Source of the DNA: Ectobius pallidus
Taxonomy: Eukaryota; Arthropoda; Insecta; Blattodea; Ectobiidae
Length of the DNA: 64,000 nt
NCBI GenBank assembly: GCA_964059195.1
Contig: CAXKWD010000006.1
Span: 65,055,073-65,119,072 of the forward strand
Reading direction: 5' to 3'
The position numbers and the translations under genes are program-made. The notes under the pieces were generated by a model. The model was given only the letters and a program-made list of their open reading frames with translations, had not been told where the DNA came from and searched no databases. Of this stretch, positions 35,387 to 46,214 are shown in pieces (within the stretch, counting starts at the first letter, position 1; each line of letters begins with the position of its first letter).

Positions 35387-36518
35387 CAGGGGAAGACAGA
35401 AGCTTGCTCTGTGACGTCACTGCTTTATGCTCTCACTGCTCGCGTTGTATCTCTGCGAGGAGCATGTGAAATGTAGGCATCAGTGAACAGGGGGGAAGAG
35501 AGGGGCATTAGTATTGCGGGCAGCGGGAATTTAGGGGGTTAGAACTTACGTAATACGTGTTTCCGAGTTAATGAAACATCAATCGATTTTTTTGATAGTT
35601 TATCGGTTAATTACAGCGCAGCAGTTTAACATATTATAAATAATTCTATTTTTCTATTCTGTGAGAACAATTCCCTTTCTACAAAATCTATGTTCTTTGA
35701 CAAAAATAGACAATAGGCTACTATCATTTGAATTAACATAATTCACTACAGTAAAAATGATAAAAAATGAACTGAATTAATTACCATACAAGCTCGTCTG
35801 CACCTTAGATGATACAAGATTACAGTAACAATTTTCTGACTTTCCTGTCTCTTTTTCTTTAACAAGTTTATCAATGTTGGGACGTAATGTTTGAGCAATA
35901 TTTAATCGAAGACTACATTTAGGTTGTGATTTAACAATGTACTTCTTGATTTGAGCTTTGCACGTTTCATTAGTGAAAAAAATTGTTCGGCCACATATGT
36001 CGATCCTAAATGACATAATATTCGTGCGGCAAGTCTCGGGAATCTGGTTTCAGAGAAATTTCTGTAAAAGTTACCCAAGACCACTATACGTTCGTAGGCC
36101 TATTTGTCCTTTAACAGATCGTCGCATTGTAAGTTTAGCAGTTCCAACTGATACCGGCAAGGAACGTCTTTGACATTAACTGAATATGGGGTAGCAAAAA
36201 GTTTAAACATTGGAGAAAGGTTTTCCACATCCTGAAACCTCGATTCGAACTGAAGAAGAATGTTTTGCAGAACTAACACATGTTCTGCAGAGAGAACACT
36301 ATCAGGATCGCGTACTTGCAATAACTTTGAAAAATGCTCCGTATTTCCAACCAGAAGTTGTTCTACCCACAGAGCTAAAGTGAATAGGTCCTCTAGTACC
36401 TAGCTCTAGCGTACTCTAAACACCCCTACTACCGTGCGCTCTTGCTGACGTCACACACAAGGGATCCGCATGCTCTTGCTCCACAAACGTCATCACAAGA
36501 CGTAGTTGACTTCCCCTG
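35387..36518 (-). mobile_element. hAT element with degraded transposase
   Basis: A 1132-bp element with short inverted ends CAGGGGAAG / CTTCCCCTG and an exact 8-bp duplication TTGTAGGA at 35379-35386 and 36519-36526. It carries remnants of a minus-strand transposase. It sits only 152 bp from the hAT at 34465-35234 but has different ends, so the two are separate insertions. Confidence 0.88.
35777..36390 (-). pseudogene. hAT transposase relic
   Basis: Minus strand frames 36321-36100, 36084-35902 and 36016-35777 together resemble the C-terminal half of an invertebrate hAT transposase of the GTF2IRD2/ZBED-like group. The first holds F...FATPYSV.V and LELL.LQCD...KDK. The second holds FPRLAARIL...GSTYVAEQFFSLMK followed by KLKSR..L.NHNL, the hAT dimerisation signature (usually FGSTY.CEQ.FS.MK). 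The conserved Cys of that motif reads Ala here. Frameshifts and missing N-terminal parts make it inactive. Confidence 0.75.
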
Positions 36519-36526
36519 TTGTAGGA

Positions 36527-38045
36527 TATAGTGTCACGGCAAACCGGCGCATGCGCGGAGCATCAATCACGCGACGTGAACATTTACGATAACTCAACGT
36601 AAGCTGGGCAAAAACTCTCTATTATCTAAACCGATAATTTGCTTGAATTGAGAAATAATTTCACGTAATTTGCATTGCTTGTGAAAACAAACGTTTCCGT
36701 TACATATCTTACATATCACAAGGCTTTGAAATCAGCTACAAGAGTCGGTCCGCTTTTTCCCCTCTACCTGTACATGGGAATGCTGGAAGCGTTATTATAG
36801 TGACATTATTCTCATCTTTGTACACCATTAGGCTTAATTCCAATTTAGGGGGTCTTAAGGTTGTAGTATAGATGTGATGTTAGCGAAAGACCAGATACAA
36901 AATGTTAGAGACGCTATCCGTGGCAGAATGAACCATACGGTCTTAGCAATTCCCAGAATGGTAGCCTACATTTAGTAATGCAATACTGTGAATTACAGGG
37001 CTCCAAAATAGTCTATATTGGTTTAGAACTCCGGTTTGTCAAGGGAAATTACGATTTTTTAAGTGCAGAGCTCTTTTAGCTGCATGTAAGCAAGATGATC
37101 ATCTAATAGATGCACGTGGATTCCGCTTTTCTGCTTTTCTACTGACAATATTCGGTGAATGTAATAATATATACTTAAATTTCAGTAAATCAGTTTAGTT
37201 CATTCCATATTTATTAAACATTAGGCCTACTATAACAGCTATTTTAGTACCCGTAAACTATAATAATTTAATAATAAGTACATATTAACACAATTTTATG
37301 GAATTCTATTATGGGAATAGCCTTACTTAATACCCAGTGTTTACTACAATATTTAGGAGAGTTCAAGGCTCAATGTAACGTATCCTTATGTGGGTTGTCC
37401 AGGAGGTAAAGTAATGACCAGAAAGTATTTTTTGGAGGGGTGCCATGTAAATGCTCACTGGTACGCACTATTTATACATTCCTATTTAGAATTTCATATA
37501 ATTATTTTATTTGATACTTTAACATTAATAATTTCTATATTTCCTTGCATTTCTGATCAAATTCTTTGAAAACCTTTGTTTGGAAGAATTTTGAAAAGAC
37601 TGAGAATATGTTTACCGGTATATTCGTTCCGGCAAGTGCAGTTTCGTTCGGCATCTGGTTGTTACATTTCCAATATTAATGTTTGTATATGTTTATACAC
37701 TTACGAGATCGCCTGAAATCTGAAAGCTTCGCGGCCGTTAAAAATCGAACATGCCGTTGGCACGCATGCGTGGAGTGCTAAAGTCCACATTGAAAATATA
37801 GTCCACTCCTCCACGCGGTTTAGTTAACCAAGTGGATACTAGCGTGATACTGTCAATGTTTTCAACTCAGCACGTTTCGCTTGCATTCGAATTCCCGCCT
37901 CTGTCTCTGACGTGGTCTATGCTTTCAGTTTGAGGGCGAGCTCTCTACTTACATACTCAATAAATAATTCCTAAGCAAAATAGAGGAATATAGTCGGCAA
38001 GCCAATGTTTTAGACAGTGGGGTCAATAGATAATCTCCCCTCTAG
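36527..38045. other. Non-coding intron sequence
   Basis: No delimited element. AGGCCTA octamers occur. 37730-37830 contains short inverted words around CACGCATGCGTGGAG but no clear ends. Confidence 0.35.
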
Positions 38046-38165
38046 AACAGGCCCTGATGTAAACAAGTATGTCTGTCTCACTCTAGCGCATCACTCGTAT
38101 CTACTTAAGAGTGAGGCAGGCATACCTGTTTACTTAAGAACGGTTCTAGTCCGTGCAACACCTAC
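38040..38165. repeat. Imperfect hairpin, possible small MITE
   Basis: Arms GTAAACAAGTATGTCTGTCT and its partner AGGCAGGCATACCTGTTTAC, each continued by CACTCT inside and TAGAAC outside, enclose about 25 bp. Confidence 0.5.
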
Positions 38166-38217
38166 ACATCCCACAGTCTAAAATATTAGCACGCAGACTA
38201 TATTGTTTATTTTATTG

Positions 38218-38728
38218 AACTTTAGTTGGGCTGAAAATCGATTAAAATTTTTAATCGAGTTAACGCTTGACTTTAATCGAAAAATAGACTGATAAATCAA
38301 CAAACAAGTCGGATTTTAAACGAAACCAAAGTGTACATTTAATATTGTTTTACACGTTTAATAACTACTTCACTACAGATAATCAGAAGAAATCCTGAAT
38401 TAATTAACACCATTATTAGTTAACTACTGAAAAAAATATATACAAAACTTACATTTCCAGTTACTTTTTCAGCCAAGACTTGAGACACATGAGTTTGTTG
38501 ACATTTGAATGTTCAAGACACGATCGTAGCTAGTTTACAATAATACCGGCAGTACTAAAAACTTTCTCACTCGGCACTGAGAAAGGAGTTTGGTCATTTG
38601 ACCCATTTCTCGAAAAACGTTTTTCAGAATTCGACTAAACCGATTGATCGGAAAATGTAATTGATCGACGATTAAATATTTAATCGATTAATCGGGCCGA
38701 TTAATCGATTAATCGGTACAGCCCTAAA
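38218..38728 (-). mobile_element. hAT element relic, ATCGATTAA-rich ends
   Basis: Both ends carry repeated ATCGATTAA words after a GGGCTG terminus (left TTGGGCTGAAAATCG, right CGGTACAGCCCTA). Inside on the minus strand (about 38600-38455) is a decayed hAT C-terminus: VPSEKVFSTAG, a stop, LRSCLE, then NVNKL. This is the SERVFS/AG signature of Ac/ZBED1-like transposases, with two in-frame stops. A target duplication was not clear. Confidence 0.7.
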
Positions 38729-39064
38729 CTTGAGGTCTTCCAAGTGGTCTCTTCCCTTCGGATCTCCAAATCGATATTTTTAGATATGTCTTTCCCTCCT
38801 CATGCGCGCAACATGTCCAGCCCATTTCATCCTCGGCGCTTTAATTATCCTTATTCCATTATCTGAAGAGTACAGGTTATTATTATCTGAAGCTCGTCGT
38901 TATGCAGTTTTCTAAAGTCCCCATTTTATATCTCTTAGGCCCAAATATTTTCCGAAGCACCCTGTTTGTCTGTTTATACACACAAGAACTAATCCGGATT
39001 TATGTAGGCGATCATTTTATGAAATATAAGATAAGAACTTATCTTGTTATATACCCATCAATAC

Positions 39065-39350
39065 AACAAGACGTAGTTGGTTAAGGCATTGCACCACTAA
39101 CCAGAGTGCTGCAGCATTGGCCCCCGATTAAATAATTTACATTTTTTAATTGACCTAATCCATTTTATGTTAATATGATCCTTGGGTCGACGCAGCTTCT
39201 ATCAGTAATTATCAGGAGCAATCCTGCGGCAAAGGCAGCATCTGCTTTAGGTTGACAACCTTTTACCTTGCCGCTTTCATGTACCAATTTTCTAAAATCT
39301 AGGAGCCTCAAATTTCATTCTGGGTTCCGGAGTACTTTACGTAGAAAGCC
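39065..39350 (+). mobile_element. SINE family B, degenerate
   Basis: tRNA-like head AGTTGGTTAAGGCATTGCA, then blocks in the order seen at 61325-61045 on the minus strand: CCTAATCC, GGGTCGACGCAGC, AGGAGCAATCCTG, GTTGACAACCTT, ATGTACC and GGAGCCTCAA. The B box is lost. Confidence 0.6.
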
Positions 39351-40156
39351 AGATCGCTGCGCTAGCTGATGATGTACTAACAATATGAAAAAAACTATTC
39401 CTTCTCGAGGGTACCCTTTCATTCGGTAAATTGTAATTTCCAATTTAGTACTTTTATTTTATGAGGTTATTTGATTGGTATTGGCAAATTTTCTCACGAG
39501 TAGAAGTGGATGTTACTTGCCTACAAATTAAGGATCAATACCGTGTGTTATATTCACGGCTTTAGAGACTGGAAAACGGTACAAATTAATCTTCTTTTCG
39601 TGGTTTTTGGTCTCGCCTGTTCCCTTTGAATCTCAGCTTCATTTATGACGAATTCATATTTTTTGCTGGCTACAGCTGCCAGCCTCTATAAAATCTCTCA
39701 GTTTATTAATGGGAGTATTGAGGCTAGGATTCTCGTTTCATGGACTCTATGACGTCAATTGCAATTTCCATGCCACCCAGTTGTAATAGATGGCACAGCA
39801 ATTCATCACCCAACGACGTGGCTTTTTAAGCAGAAGAGAGAGGAAGCTTATTGAGTGATGTTGCCAAATATATGTTACACCCACAGGGCTGGTTACTAAC
39901 AGTATATCTAACCTTCTTGTTTAGCAATAAACAATAGCCTAATTTTCAAAACTGAAAGATCTTTAATTAGTAGGCCTATTTAAAGTCTAGCGGATTTATT
40001 TAAAAAAAATTAGATTAAAGGTACAACAATAGCTGAAATGGTTATTTATATTACAACTTTATTAAGTGATTTCTTTTGGAATGATGCTAAGATAGAAACG
40101 TGGAGGAAAAGCCGTGTTTCTTAAATACACAAATTTAAAAATATGAATATATATAG
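39351..40156. other. Non-coding intron sequence
   Basis: No supported feature. Confidence 0.35.
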
Positions 40157-40735
40157 TTTTTGTTCGACCTTACTATATAAACTCATTTTATGTAACGTAA
40201 CAGTATCTTAATCCTTTAAAGTACAGATTTTGACTATATCACTGGTGGGTTATCGATTAATGTCGAACAAGGAACAATCTTGTAGCCAAGAGTTCAGAAA
40301 ACGAAACTGCGTAATAAACTACCTGTATTTAACATAAAATGAATTCTGTTCGTGTTAATTATAATATTAAACTAAATTGAGATCATTTCCTGTTTTATAG
40401 TCCGTTGGTTTTAGGTAAAAACGGCCAAGAGACGCTTCGACTTACCCGCACGCTATCAACTGCCATCTATCGCAAAAGCTGAGAACGCCAAGACGTTCTA
40501 TTAACTGTTTGCAGATGCAGCCGTCTCCGTTTGTTTGATGAATCTAAATTTCAAAACCTAAACATTTAATTATGGTCGAAAAACGGATATCCAACTTGCC
40601 TAAAATGGTACCGACATTTAAGACACTCGTATGAAAATTATGAAACTATCTTCGGTCATTTCAAAAACATTCTCATGTCTTAATAAATGCCATTATAGGT
40701 CCATTGCATAATGGACTGTTAAGAACGTATATCAT
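40157..40735 (+). repeat. Dispersed repeat R560, copy 3
   Basis: Same order of landmarks as copies 1 and 2 but more diverged. The terminal CTTAATAAATGCCATTATAG block is almost identical to copy 2. Confidence 0.6.
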
Positions 40736-40959
40736 ATCCTATGATGATACTAAATTTGAAGTTAATAAATATACAGTGAATAAATAATTCTGAGTAGACA
40801 GGTTTAAAGGATTTCATGTCCGACTGAATTTGCGGCCTTCAGTTGCGTTCTCTTGTTTTTTAAGGATCACAGATGCGAACAACAATTGGTCTTTGATTGA
40901 ACAGCAAGCCAGTCATACACTACACTGCCTCGATTTTCATAACTTATTGAAACAACGTA

Positions 40960-41104
40960 CTGCCTGTTCATTTAGACGTGAACACTTGCATGCGCCGCAG
41001 ACATAGGGCGGGACGGAAGGGGAGTGTGTTGCTAGCATGGATCACGTGAGACTGATACCACTGCGCATTGTGTTTACAGTGTTCACGTCTAAATGCACAG
41101 GCAG
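40960..41104. mobile_element. Small mariner-type MITE
   Basis: A 145-bp element with inverted ends of about 27 bp (CTGCCTGTKCATTTAGACGT), flanked on both sides by TA (40958-40959, 41105-41106), the target duplication of Tc1/mariner elements. No coding capacity. Confidence 0.7.
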
Positions 41105-41106
41105 TA

Positions 41107-41715
41107 GCTTTACAGTTTTATTATTTTTTATATTGTCGCCTTTGTTCCATCTTCCCACTTGCTTCTGGATTCCCGGAGAAGAAAGTTTTTGACTGAGCAG
41201 CAAGCCATTCATGACCTACTCTTTCTCTTTTTCGTCTGAGCCGAATCGGCGGCCCCTACATCCATTTTTAATCGGACAGGAAAGATGACAGTTCGATGAA
41301 GCGAGATTAGGTCTGTATGCAGAATGGTCTAATATCTCGAAACCCTGTTTACCATTAGTCTGCATTATGTTTCATTCATTACTGAAATTTCACTATCTGT
41401 GTTGAATGTAATATTGTCTTAAGAGAGAATCTTTTATAAGATACTAAAAACCAAACCTGTAGATTGATACTCTTTTCATATTGTGCCCCCCCCCAAAAAA
41501 AAGAACATCTCGCCCGGTTCGAGCTGTAATGCAGGCTTCGTCACGAGATATAAAGCCTTACAATCACATCCCATGGGATTCTGTTTGTTGTATTTGGCCA
41601 CAGATTTATTGAGAATGTATTCAATTTTCTACATAGTCGACTTTCTTTCACTCAAATAAATAAACAAACTTTTTTTATATAGAAATGTTGATCCTGAATA
41701 ATAAAATGCACGTAC
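41107..41715. other. Non-coding intron sequence
   Basis: Only a C/A homopolymer patch near 41487-41502; nothing else recognised. Confidence 0.35.
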
Positions 41716-41830
41716 CTGTAAGTCCAGAACTGTGGGTCGGTTGTATTGTATTTTTTGTGTTTTGCTGAATATATGGTTCCTCTTAGGTTCCCCATCCATA
41801 CATCATATCCAGCGTCAGACAATTTGTAAC
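41716..41830 (-). CDS. Lipase 3-like gene, exon B
   Basis: A 115-bp minus-strand exon. The acceptor TGTTTACAG precedes 41830 and the donor GTACGT begins at 41715. Its first two bases complete the Gly codon opened by exon A, giving HKALG-YKLSDAGYDVWMGN, and its last two bases open the Ser codon closed by exon C. It encodes the conserved acid-lipase block LSDAGYDVWMGNLRGT.YS, followed by DPQFW. Continuation into the intron is open for 21 codons but diverges from the family. Confidence 0.92.
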
Positions 41831-42147
41831 CTGTAAACACAAATAGAATTTGCTAGCCTAATGTTTCTTCTAAGGAAATGTACATAAATGATAATATTTC
41901 TTAGTGTTCAATGGATGAAAAGTTTTCTTCCTTAATAAAAATTAGATTTCAATTTAAAAGAACCTCTTTTACGCATTAACTTGCTAAAATAATATTTGGG
42001 GACATATGATGTTCTCATTGTAGGCCATTACTGTTACTACCGTATTACTTAATTTATAAATGTAATTATTTATTTTCCAAAATTTGTGTAGGAATTCGTG
42101 TTATTATTCTGTACTTATTGCAAACTCTCTTGTGTGTGTACATTACA

Positions 42148-42329
42148 TAATACATACATACATACATAAGTACATACATACATACATACATACATACATA
42201 CATACATACATACATACATACATACATACATACATACGAAACTTTTAGATAGATACATACATACATACAATCATACATACATACATACATACATACATAC
42301 ATACATACATACATACATACATACATACA

Positions 42330-42363
<34 letters not shown>

Positions 42364-42412
42364 CATACATACCGTACATACATTCATACTTACGTACATA
42401 CATACGTACAAT
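42148..42412 (+). repeat. (TACA)n microsatellite array, left part
   Basis: About 260 bp of TACA/CATA repeats with one interruption (AACTTTTAGATAGA near 42240). It is followed immediately by an R1-clade LINE and resumes beyond it at about 43849. The MYVC frames are artefacts. Confidence 0.92.
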
Positions 42413-43705
42413 ATACAGCACATAACAGAAAAATGTACCAAATTGATATATTCTCTGTCTAAATCGGCAAAAATAAATTGGGGCCTAAAACATGATGTTC
42501 TGAAAATAATATATACTGGAGCTATATTACCCATACTGTCATATGGAGTGCCTCTATGGATCGACTCTGTGCGGAGATGCAAAAATCTGCAAAAACTCAT
42601 CAGAGTTCACAGACTAGTTAATATCAAAATGGCTAAAGCCTTCAGGACGACATCTTACGAAGCCTTGTGCATATTGATAGGAACCTTACCAATTGAAATC
42701 GAATTAGAGAAAATTGCAAGAACGTTCATTATCACTCGAGGGTACGCACAGCATCCAAACCTTGAAACCAGAAAGAGCTACAGACAATGGGATCATCCAG
42801 CCGACACAATGAAAATACAACAGAAACTAGCAAGTCAAAATTATACCATAAACATTTTCACAGACGGGAGTAAAACCGAGAAGGGAGTTGGATCCGGAGT
42901 CGCTATAATGGAAAGTGATAAACCAATATCAAACCTGCAATACAGGCTGAGCGATAAATGCTCCAACAATCAAGCGGAACAATTTGCCATCCTGAAAGCC
43001 CTCATGAGACTGACAGACATAGACCATCTACCAAACAATAAGAAACTCGCTGCCATCCATACAGACAGTCGAATCACATTAGATGCACTGGCTAATCCGA
43101 ACAACCACCAGCATTTAATAGAAACAATCAGACATACAGTCAGAAACCTGGAGAGCAACAACTGGACCATCCATTTCACCTGGGTAAAAGCACACATCGG
43201 GATATTCGGGAATGAGGAAGCAGATCGTCTGGCGAAAGAAGCAGCCAACAACCAAGAACTACAAGAATCCTACAACCTATTGCCGAGAAGTGCTGTGCTT
43301 GGTGAAGTGTTTGAAGACAGTGTCCGGGAGTGGCAAAGACGGTGGGATGCAACCGAAAAGGGTGCGGTGACTAAGCCATTTTTCCCTAATGTCAAGCAAA
43401 GATTATTTGTCAAATTAAACTTATCAGGTAAATTAACAACTTTTCTAACAGGGCACGGAAAGCTCAGAGAATATTTTCACAGATTCAAAATTACAGATAA
43501 CCCAAATTGTGTATGTAATAAGGAAGTTCAAACTGTGGACCACCTTCTGTGGAGATGTGAACAAATGAAGACTCAAAGACAGATTTTGGAAAGAGACATA
43601 ACGAAAGTGGGAGGGAAGTGGCCTATCAGCAACAATGAACTTATTGTGAAACATAAGACACTCTTTGTTAAATTCATAAACAATATCGATCTTGATTCAT
43701 TTTAA
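42413..43705 (+). CDS. R1-clade ORF2 C-terminal part: RT thumb, RNase H, zinc knuckle
   Basis: Partial, no own start codon; about 430 codons open to TAA. Numbering from the TTG at 42443: residues 1-100 are the post-RT thumb (SLSKSAKINWGL, LPILSYG.PLW). RNase H follows, with TDGSK at about 140, the catalytic Glu in NNQAEQ at about 179, HTDS at about 207, and HIGIFGNEEADRLA at 251-264; all four acidic positions are present. A C-terminal CVC.......H....C knuckle lies near 353-370. The endonuclease and RT palm are missing through 5' truncation. The frame is uninterrupted, suggesting a young copy. It would be inactive on its own. Confidence 0.85.
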   Translation: MQHITEKCTKLIYSLSKSAKINWGLKHDVLKIIYTGAILPILSYGVPLWIDSVRRCKNLQKLIRVHRLVNIKMAKAFRTTSYEALCILIGTLPIEIELEKIARTFIITRGYAQHPNLETRKSYRQWDHPADTMKIQQKLASQNYTINIFTDGSKTEKGVGSGVAIMESDKPISNLQYRLSDKCSNNQAEQFAILKALMRLTDIDHLPNNKKLAAIHTDSRITLDALANPNNHQHLIETIRHTVRNLESNNWTIHFTWVKAHIGIFGNEEADRLAKEAANNQELQESYNLLPRSAVLGEVFEDSVREWQRRWDATEKGAVTKPFFPNVKQRLFVKLNLSGKLTTFLTGHGKLREYFHRFKITDNPNCVCNKEVQTVDHLLWRCEQMKTQRQILERDITKVGGKWPISNNELIVKHKTLFVKFINNIDLDSF

Positions 43706-43848
43706 ACACTTGGCAGGCATCAGAATGTTAATAACAACACTGCCATTAATATTATAATTTGTAACATGTATGTAAAGTAACTTATGCATGTAATATTACA
43801 AGAAGTAATGGAGCATGCAGCAAATAAAGGACAAAAAAAAATAAAAAA
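42413..43848 (+). mobile_element. 5'-truncated R1-clade LINE in (ACAY)n, Waldo-like
   Basis: One open frame continues from the microsatellite edge to 43705, then a 3' UTR of about 110 bp and an A-rich tail (43826-43848). The left flank is (TACA)n and the right flank starts ACATACGTACACACATAC, so the insertion lies inside an ACAY repeat. Within the R1 clade, the Waldo family is known for this target. The clade call rests on the RNase H plus C-terminal CCHC layout. Confidence 0.8.
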
Positions 43849-43885
43849 TACATACGTACACACATACAGACACGCAAATATCAGT
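43849..43885 (+). repeat. (ACAY)n microsatellite, right part
   Basis: ACATACGTACACACATACAG immediately after the LINE tail; the remainder of the split target array. Confidence 0.8.
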
Positions 43886-44240
43886 TATGTGATCTGTGTG
43901 ATTGTGAGACGTCATGCTCCCTGTAGAGTGAGTAAATCTTACTTAGCCTAAACTTACAAGCCAAAAATAAAATATCTGAAGTGTTACATAACTTTCTATA
44001 CCTCACCCAAGGGCTATTCTGACATAACGTTTTGGCTCTTAATAGAAGCACTTAGCATTTTTCGATAAAGGAGCGAAGAATTTTTTTTTCATGCTCAAAG
44101 ATATTAAAAATGAGAGAAAGTTGTCGCCAACCTCCATGTCACATCCCGAGAAGACATTTGACCCAAATATAAAATTTCCTTTTCTTACTCGACATTGGAT
44201 TTCAGATTCGAACACCTATTAGAGCGTAGGCTACTGTATA
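43886..44240. other. Non-coding intron sequence
   Basis: No feature recognised. Confidence 0.35.
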
Positions 44241-45780
44241 CCCCCCATCCCCCCCCGTGGGAATTTCCGACACATATATTTTTTGTTGGTATTCCCATCT
44301 AGTTTCAGTTTTCAGTTGTTTGCCCATTATCAATTACAGCATTAACCCGGAAACCCCGGAAATCCGGAGAAAATGAGTTTGTTTTAATTTTTCTTTGTTC
44401 TTTGCTCCTAATATGCCCAGGGAATTTGTGGCTCACATATTTTTTGTTGGTATTACCATCTAGTTTAAGTCTTCAGTTGTTTGTCCCTTATCAATTACAG
44501 CATTTACCCGGAAATCCCGGAAAACTACGGAAATCTGGAGAAAATGAGTTTGATTTAATTTTTCTTTATTCTTTGCTCCTAATATGCCCAGGGAATTTCT
44601 GACTCACATATGTTTTGTTGGTATTATCATCTAGTTTAAGTTTTCAGTTGTTTGCCCCTTACAAATTACAACATATCCCCGGAAAACCCGAAAAACCACT
44701 TTTATACGGAGAAAATGACAATGTTTTATTTTTTAAATCTTTGTTCTTTGCTTCTAATATTCAAAGGGAATTTCTGAATCATATGTTCTTTTGTTGGTAT
44801 TGCCATCCAGATTAAGGTTTCAGTTGTTTGCCCCTTATCAATTACAGCAAATCCCCAGAAAACTCCGAAAACCACGGAAACCCGGAGAAAATGACTTTGT
44901 TTTAATGTTTCAAATCTTAGTTTTTTACTTCTAGTATTCAAAGGGAATTGGTGACTCATATGGTTTTGTGTTGGCATTGTCATATAGATTAAGGTTTCAG
45001 TTGTTTGCCCCTTATCAATTACAGCAAATGCCCAGAAAACTCTGAAAACCACGGAATCCCGGAGAAAATGACTTTGTTTTAATTTTTTAAATCTTAGTTC
45101 TTTGCTCCTAGTATTCAAATGGAATTAGTGACTAATATGGTTTTGTGTTGGTATTGCCATGTAGATTAAGGTTTCAGTTTTTTGCCCCTTATCAATTACA
45201 GCAAATCCCCAGAAAACTCCGAAAACCACGGAAGCTCGGAGAAAATGACTTCGTTTTAATTTTTTAAATCTTAGTTCTTTGTTCCTAGTATTCAAAGGGA
45301 ATTGGTGACTCATATGGTTTTTTGTTGGTATTGCCATGTAGATTAAGGTTTCAGTTGTTTGCCCCTTATCAATTACAGCAAATCCCCAGAAAACTCCGAA
45401 AACCACGGAAGCCCGGAGAAAATGACTTTGTTTTAATTTTTTAAATCTTAGTTCTTTGCTGCTAGTATTCAAAGGGAATTGGTGACTCATATGGTTTTGT
45501 GTTGGTATTGCCATGTAGATTAAGGTTTCAGTTGTTTGCCCCTTATCAATTACAGCATATCCCCGGAAAACTCCGGGAACCTAAAAAATCCGAAGAAAAT
45601 GAGTTCTTTTAATTTTTTAAAAACTTTTGTTCTTTGATCCTAATATTCCCAGGGAGCTTCTGACTTACATATTATTTTTGTTGGCATTGTAATCTAGATT
45701 AAGGTTTCAGCTGTTTGCCCATTATCAATTACAGTATATCCCCGTAAAATCCGGAAAACCACGTTAATCCACAGAATTTC
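44241..45780 (+). repeat. Foldback left arm, about 9 x 178 bp
   Basis: Landmark TTGTTTGCCC recurs near 44316, 44476, 44647, 44823, 44999, 45175, 45353, 45531 and 45709; the first spacings are shorter (160, 171) than the inner ones (175-178). Confidence 0.85.
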
Positions 45781-45789
45781 TAGAACTCG

Positions 45790-46150
45790 GAACTTGTGAT
45801 CTACGGTCACTGAAACCGTTATTGCGAAGTAATTCTTCTGCTTCAAGTGTGTCCCTTGCAGGTTCAATAGGTGAGTATATGGACTACGAGATATCTGCCA
45901 TAATTGTGATGGTCACATGCAAAGAAAAGGGGAATCATATCTTCTAAACATGCCAAGTGAAGTCAAAGTTGTTTTCTTTAGTCGCTCGCTGAAATCTCAA
46001 AATCAATGACACTTTGTCCATATTGCCATTCCAAAATTGTGCTGTTTTACCGAATGTCCCTTCTCTAACTTCAGTCAAGAAAGTTTGGTAGTGACTGTGG
46101 AAGGTTTGGTAAGATAAATTAATTATCATTCACAGATGTCAAATTAGAAT
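45790..46150 (-). pseudogene. Coding-like fragment inside foldback spacer
   Basis: On the minus strand a frame from 46129 to 45944 (GTFGKTAQFWNGNMDKV, ILRFQRATKENN) continues, after frame changes, with ACLEDMIPLFFACDHHNYGR, then an EAEELLRNNGF stretch. The FFA.DH.NY.RYL.V and N.GF..RS pattern recurs in uncharacterised invertebrate proteins often found near transposons; I recall it but cannot name a function. Frameshifts and stops show it is broken. It is likely a captured gene or transposon piece. Confidence 0.5.
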
Positions 46151-46214
46151 ATGAAGTGTGTTCTGTCAGGTTTCCAATCGCCTTCACTCCTTCTGCATCA
46201 GGATTTTTTTCAGT

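Larger units (their letters stand above)
29504..41715 (-). other. Lipase intron B-C (12.2 kb)
   Basis: Intron bounded by the GTACGT donor of exon B and the TTTTTTAG acceptor of exon C. It is filled by a SINE, a Mutator-like fragment, a LINE fragment, three hAT elements, a degenerate SINE, repeat R560 and small MITEs, described separately. Confidence 0.8.

Noticed and set aside
42066..42600. Long MYVCMYVC frames
   Set aside because: Translation of the (TACA)n microsatellite.
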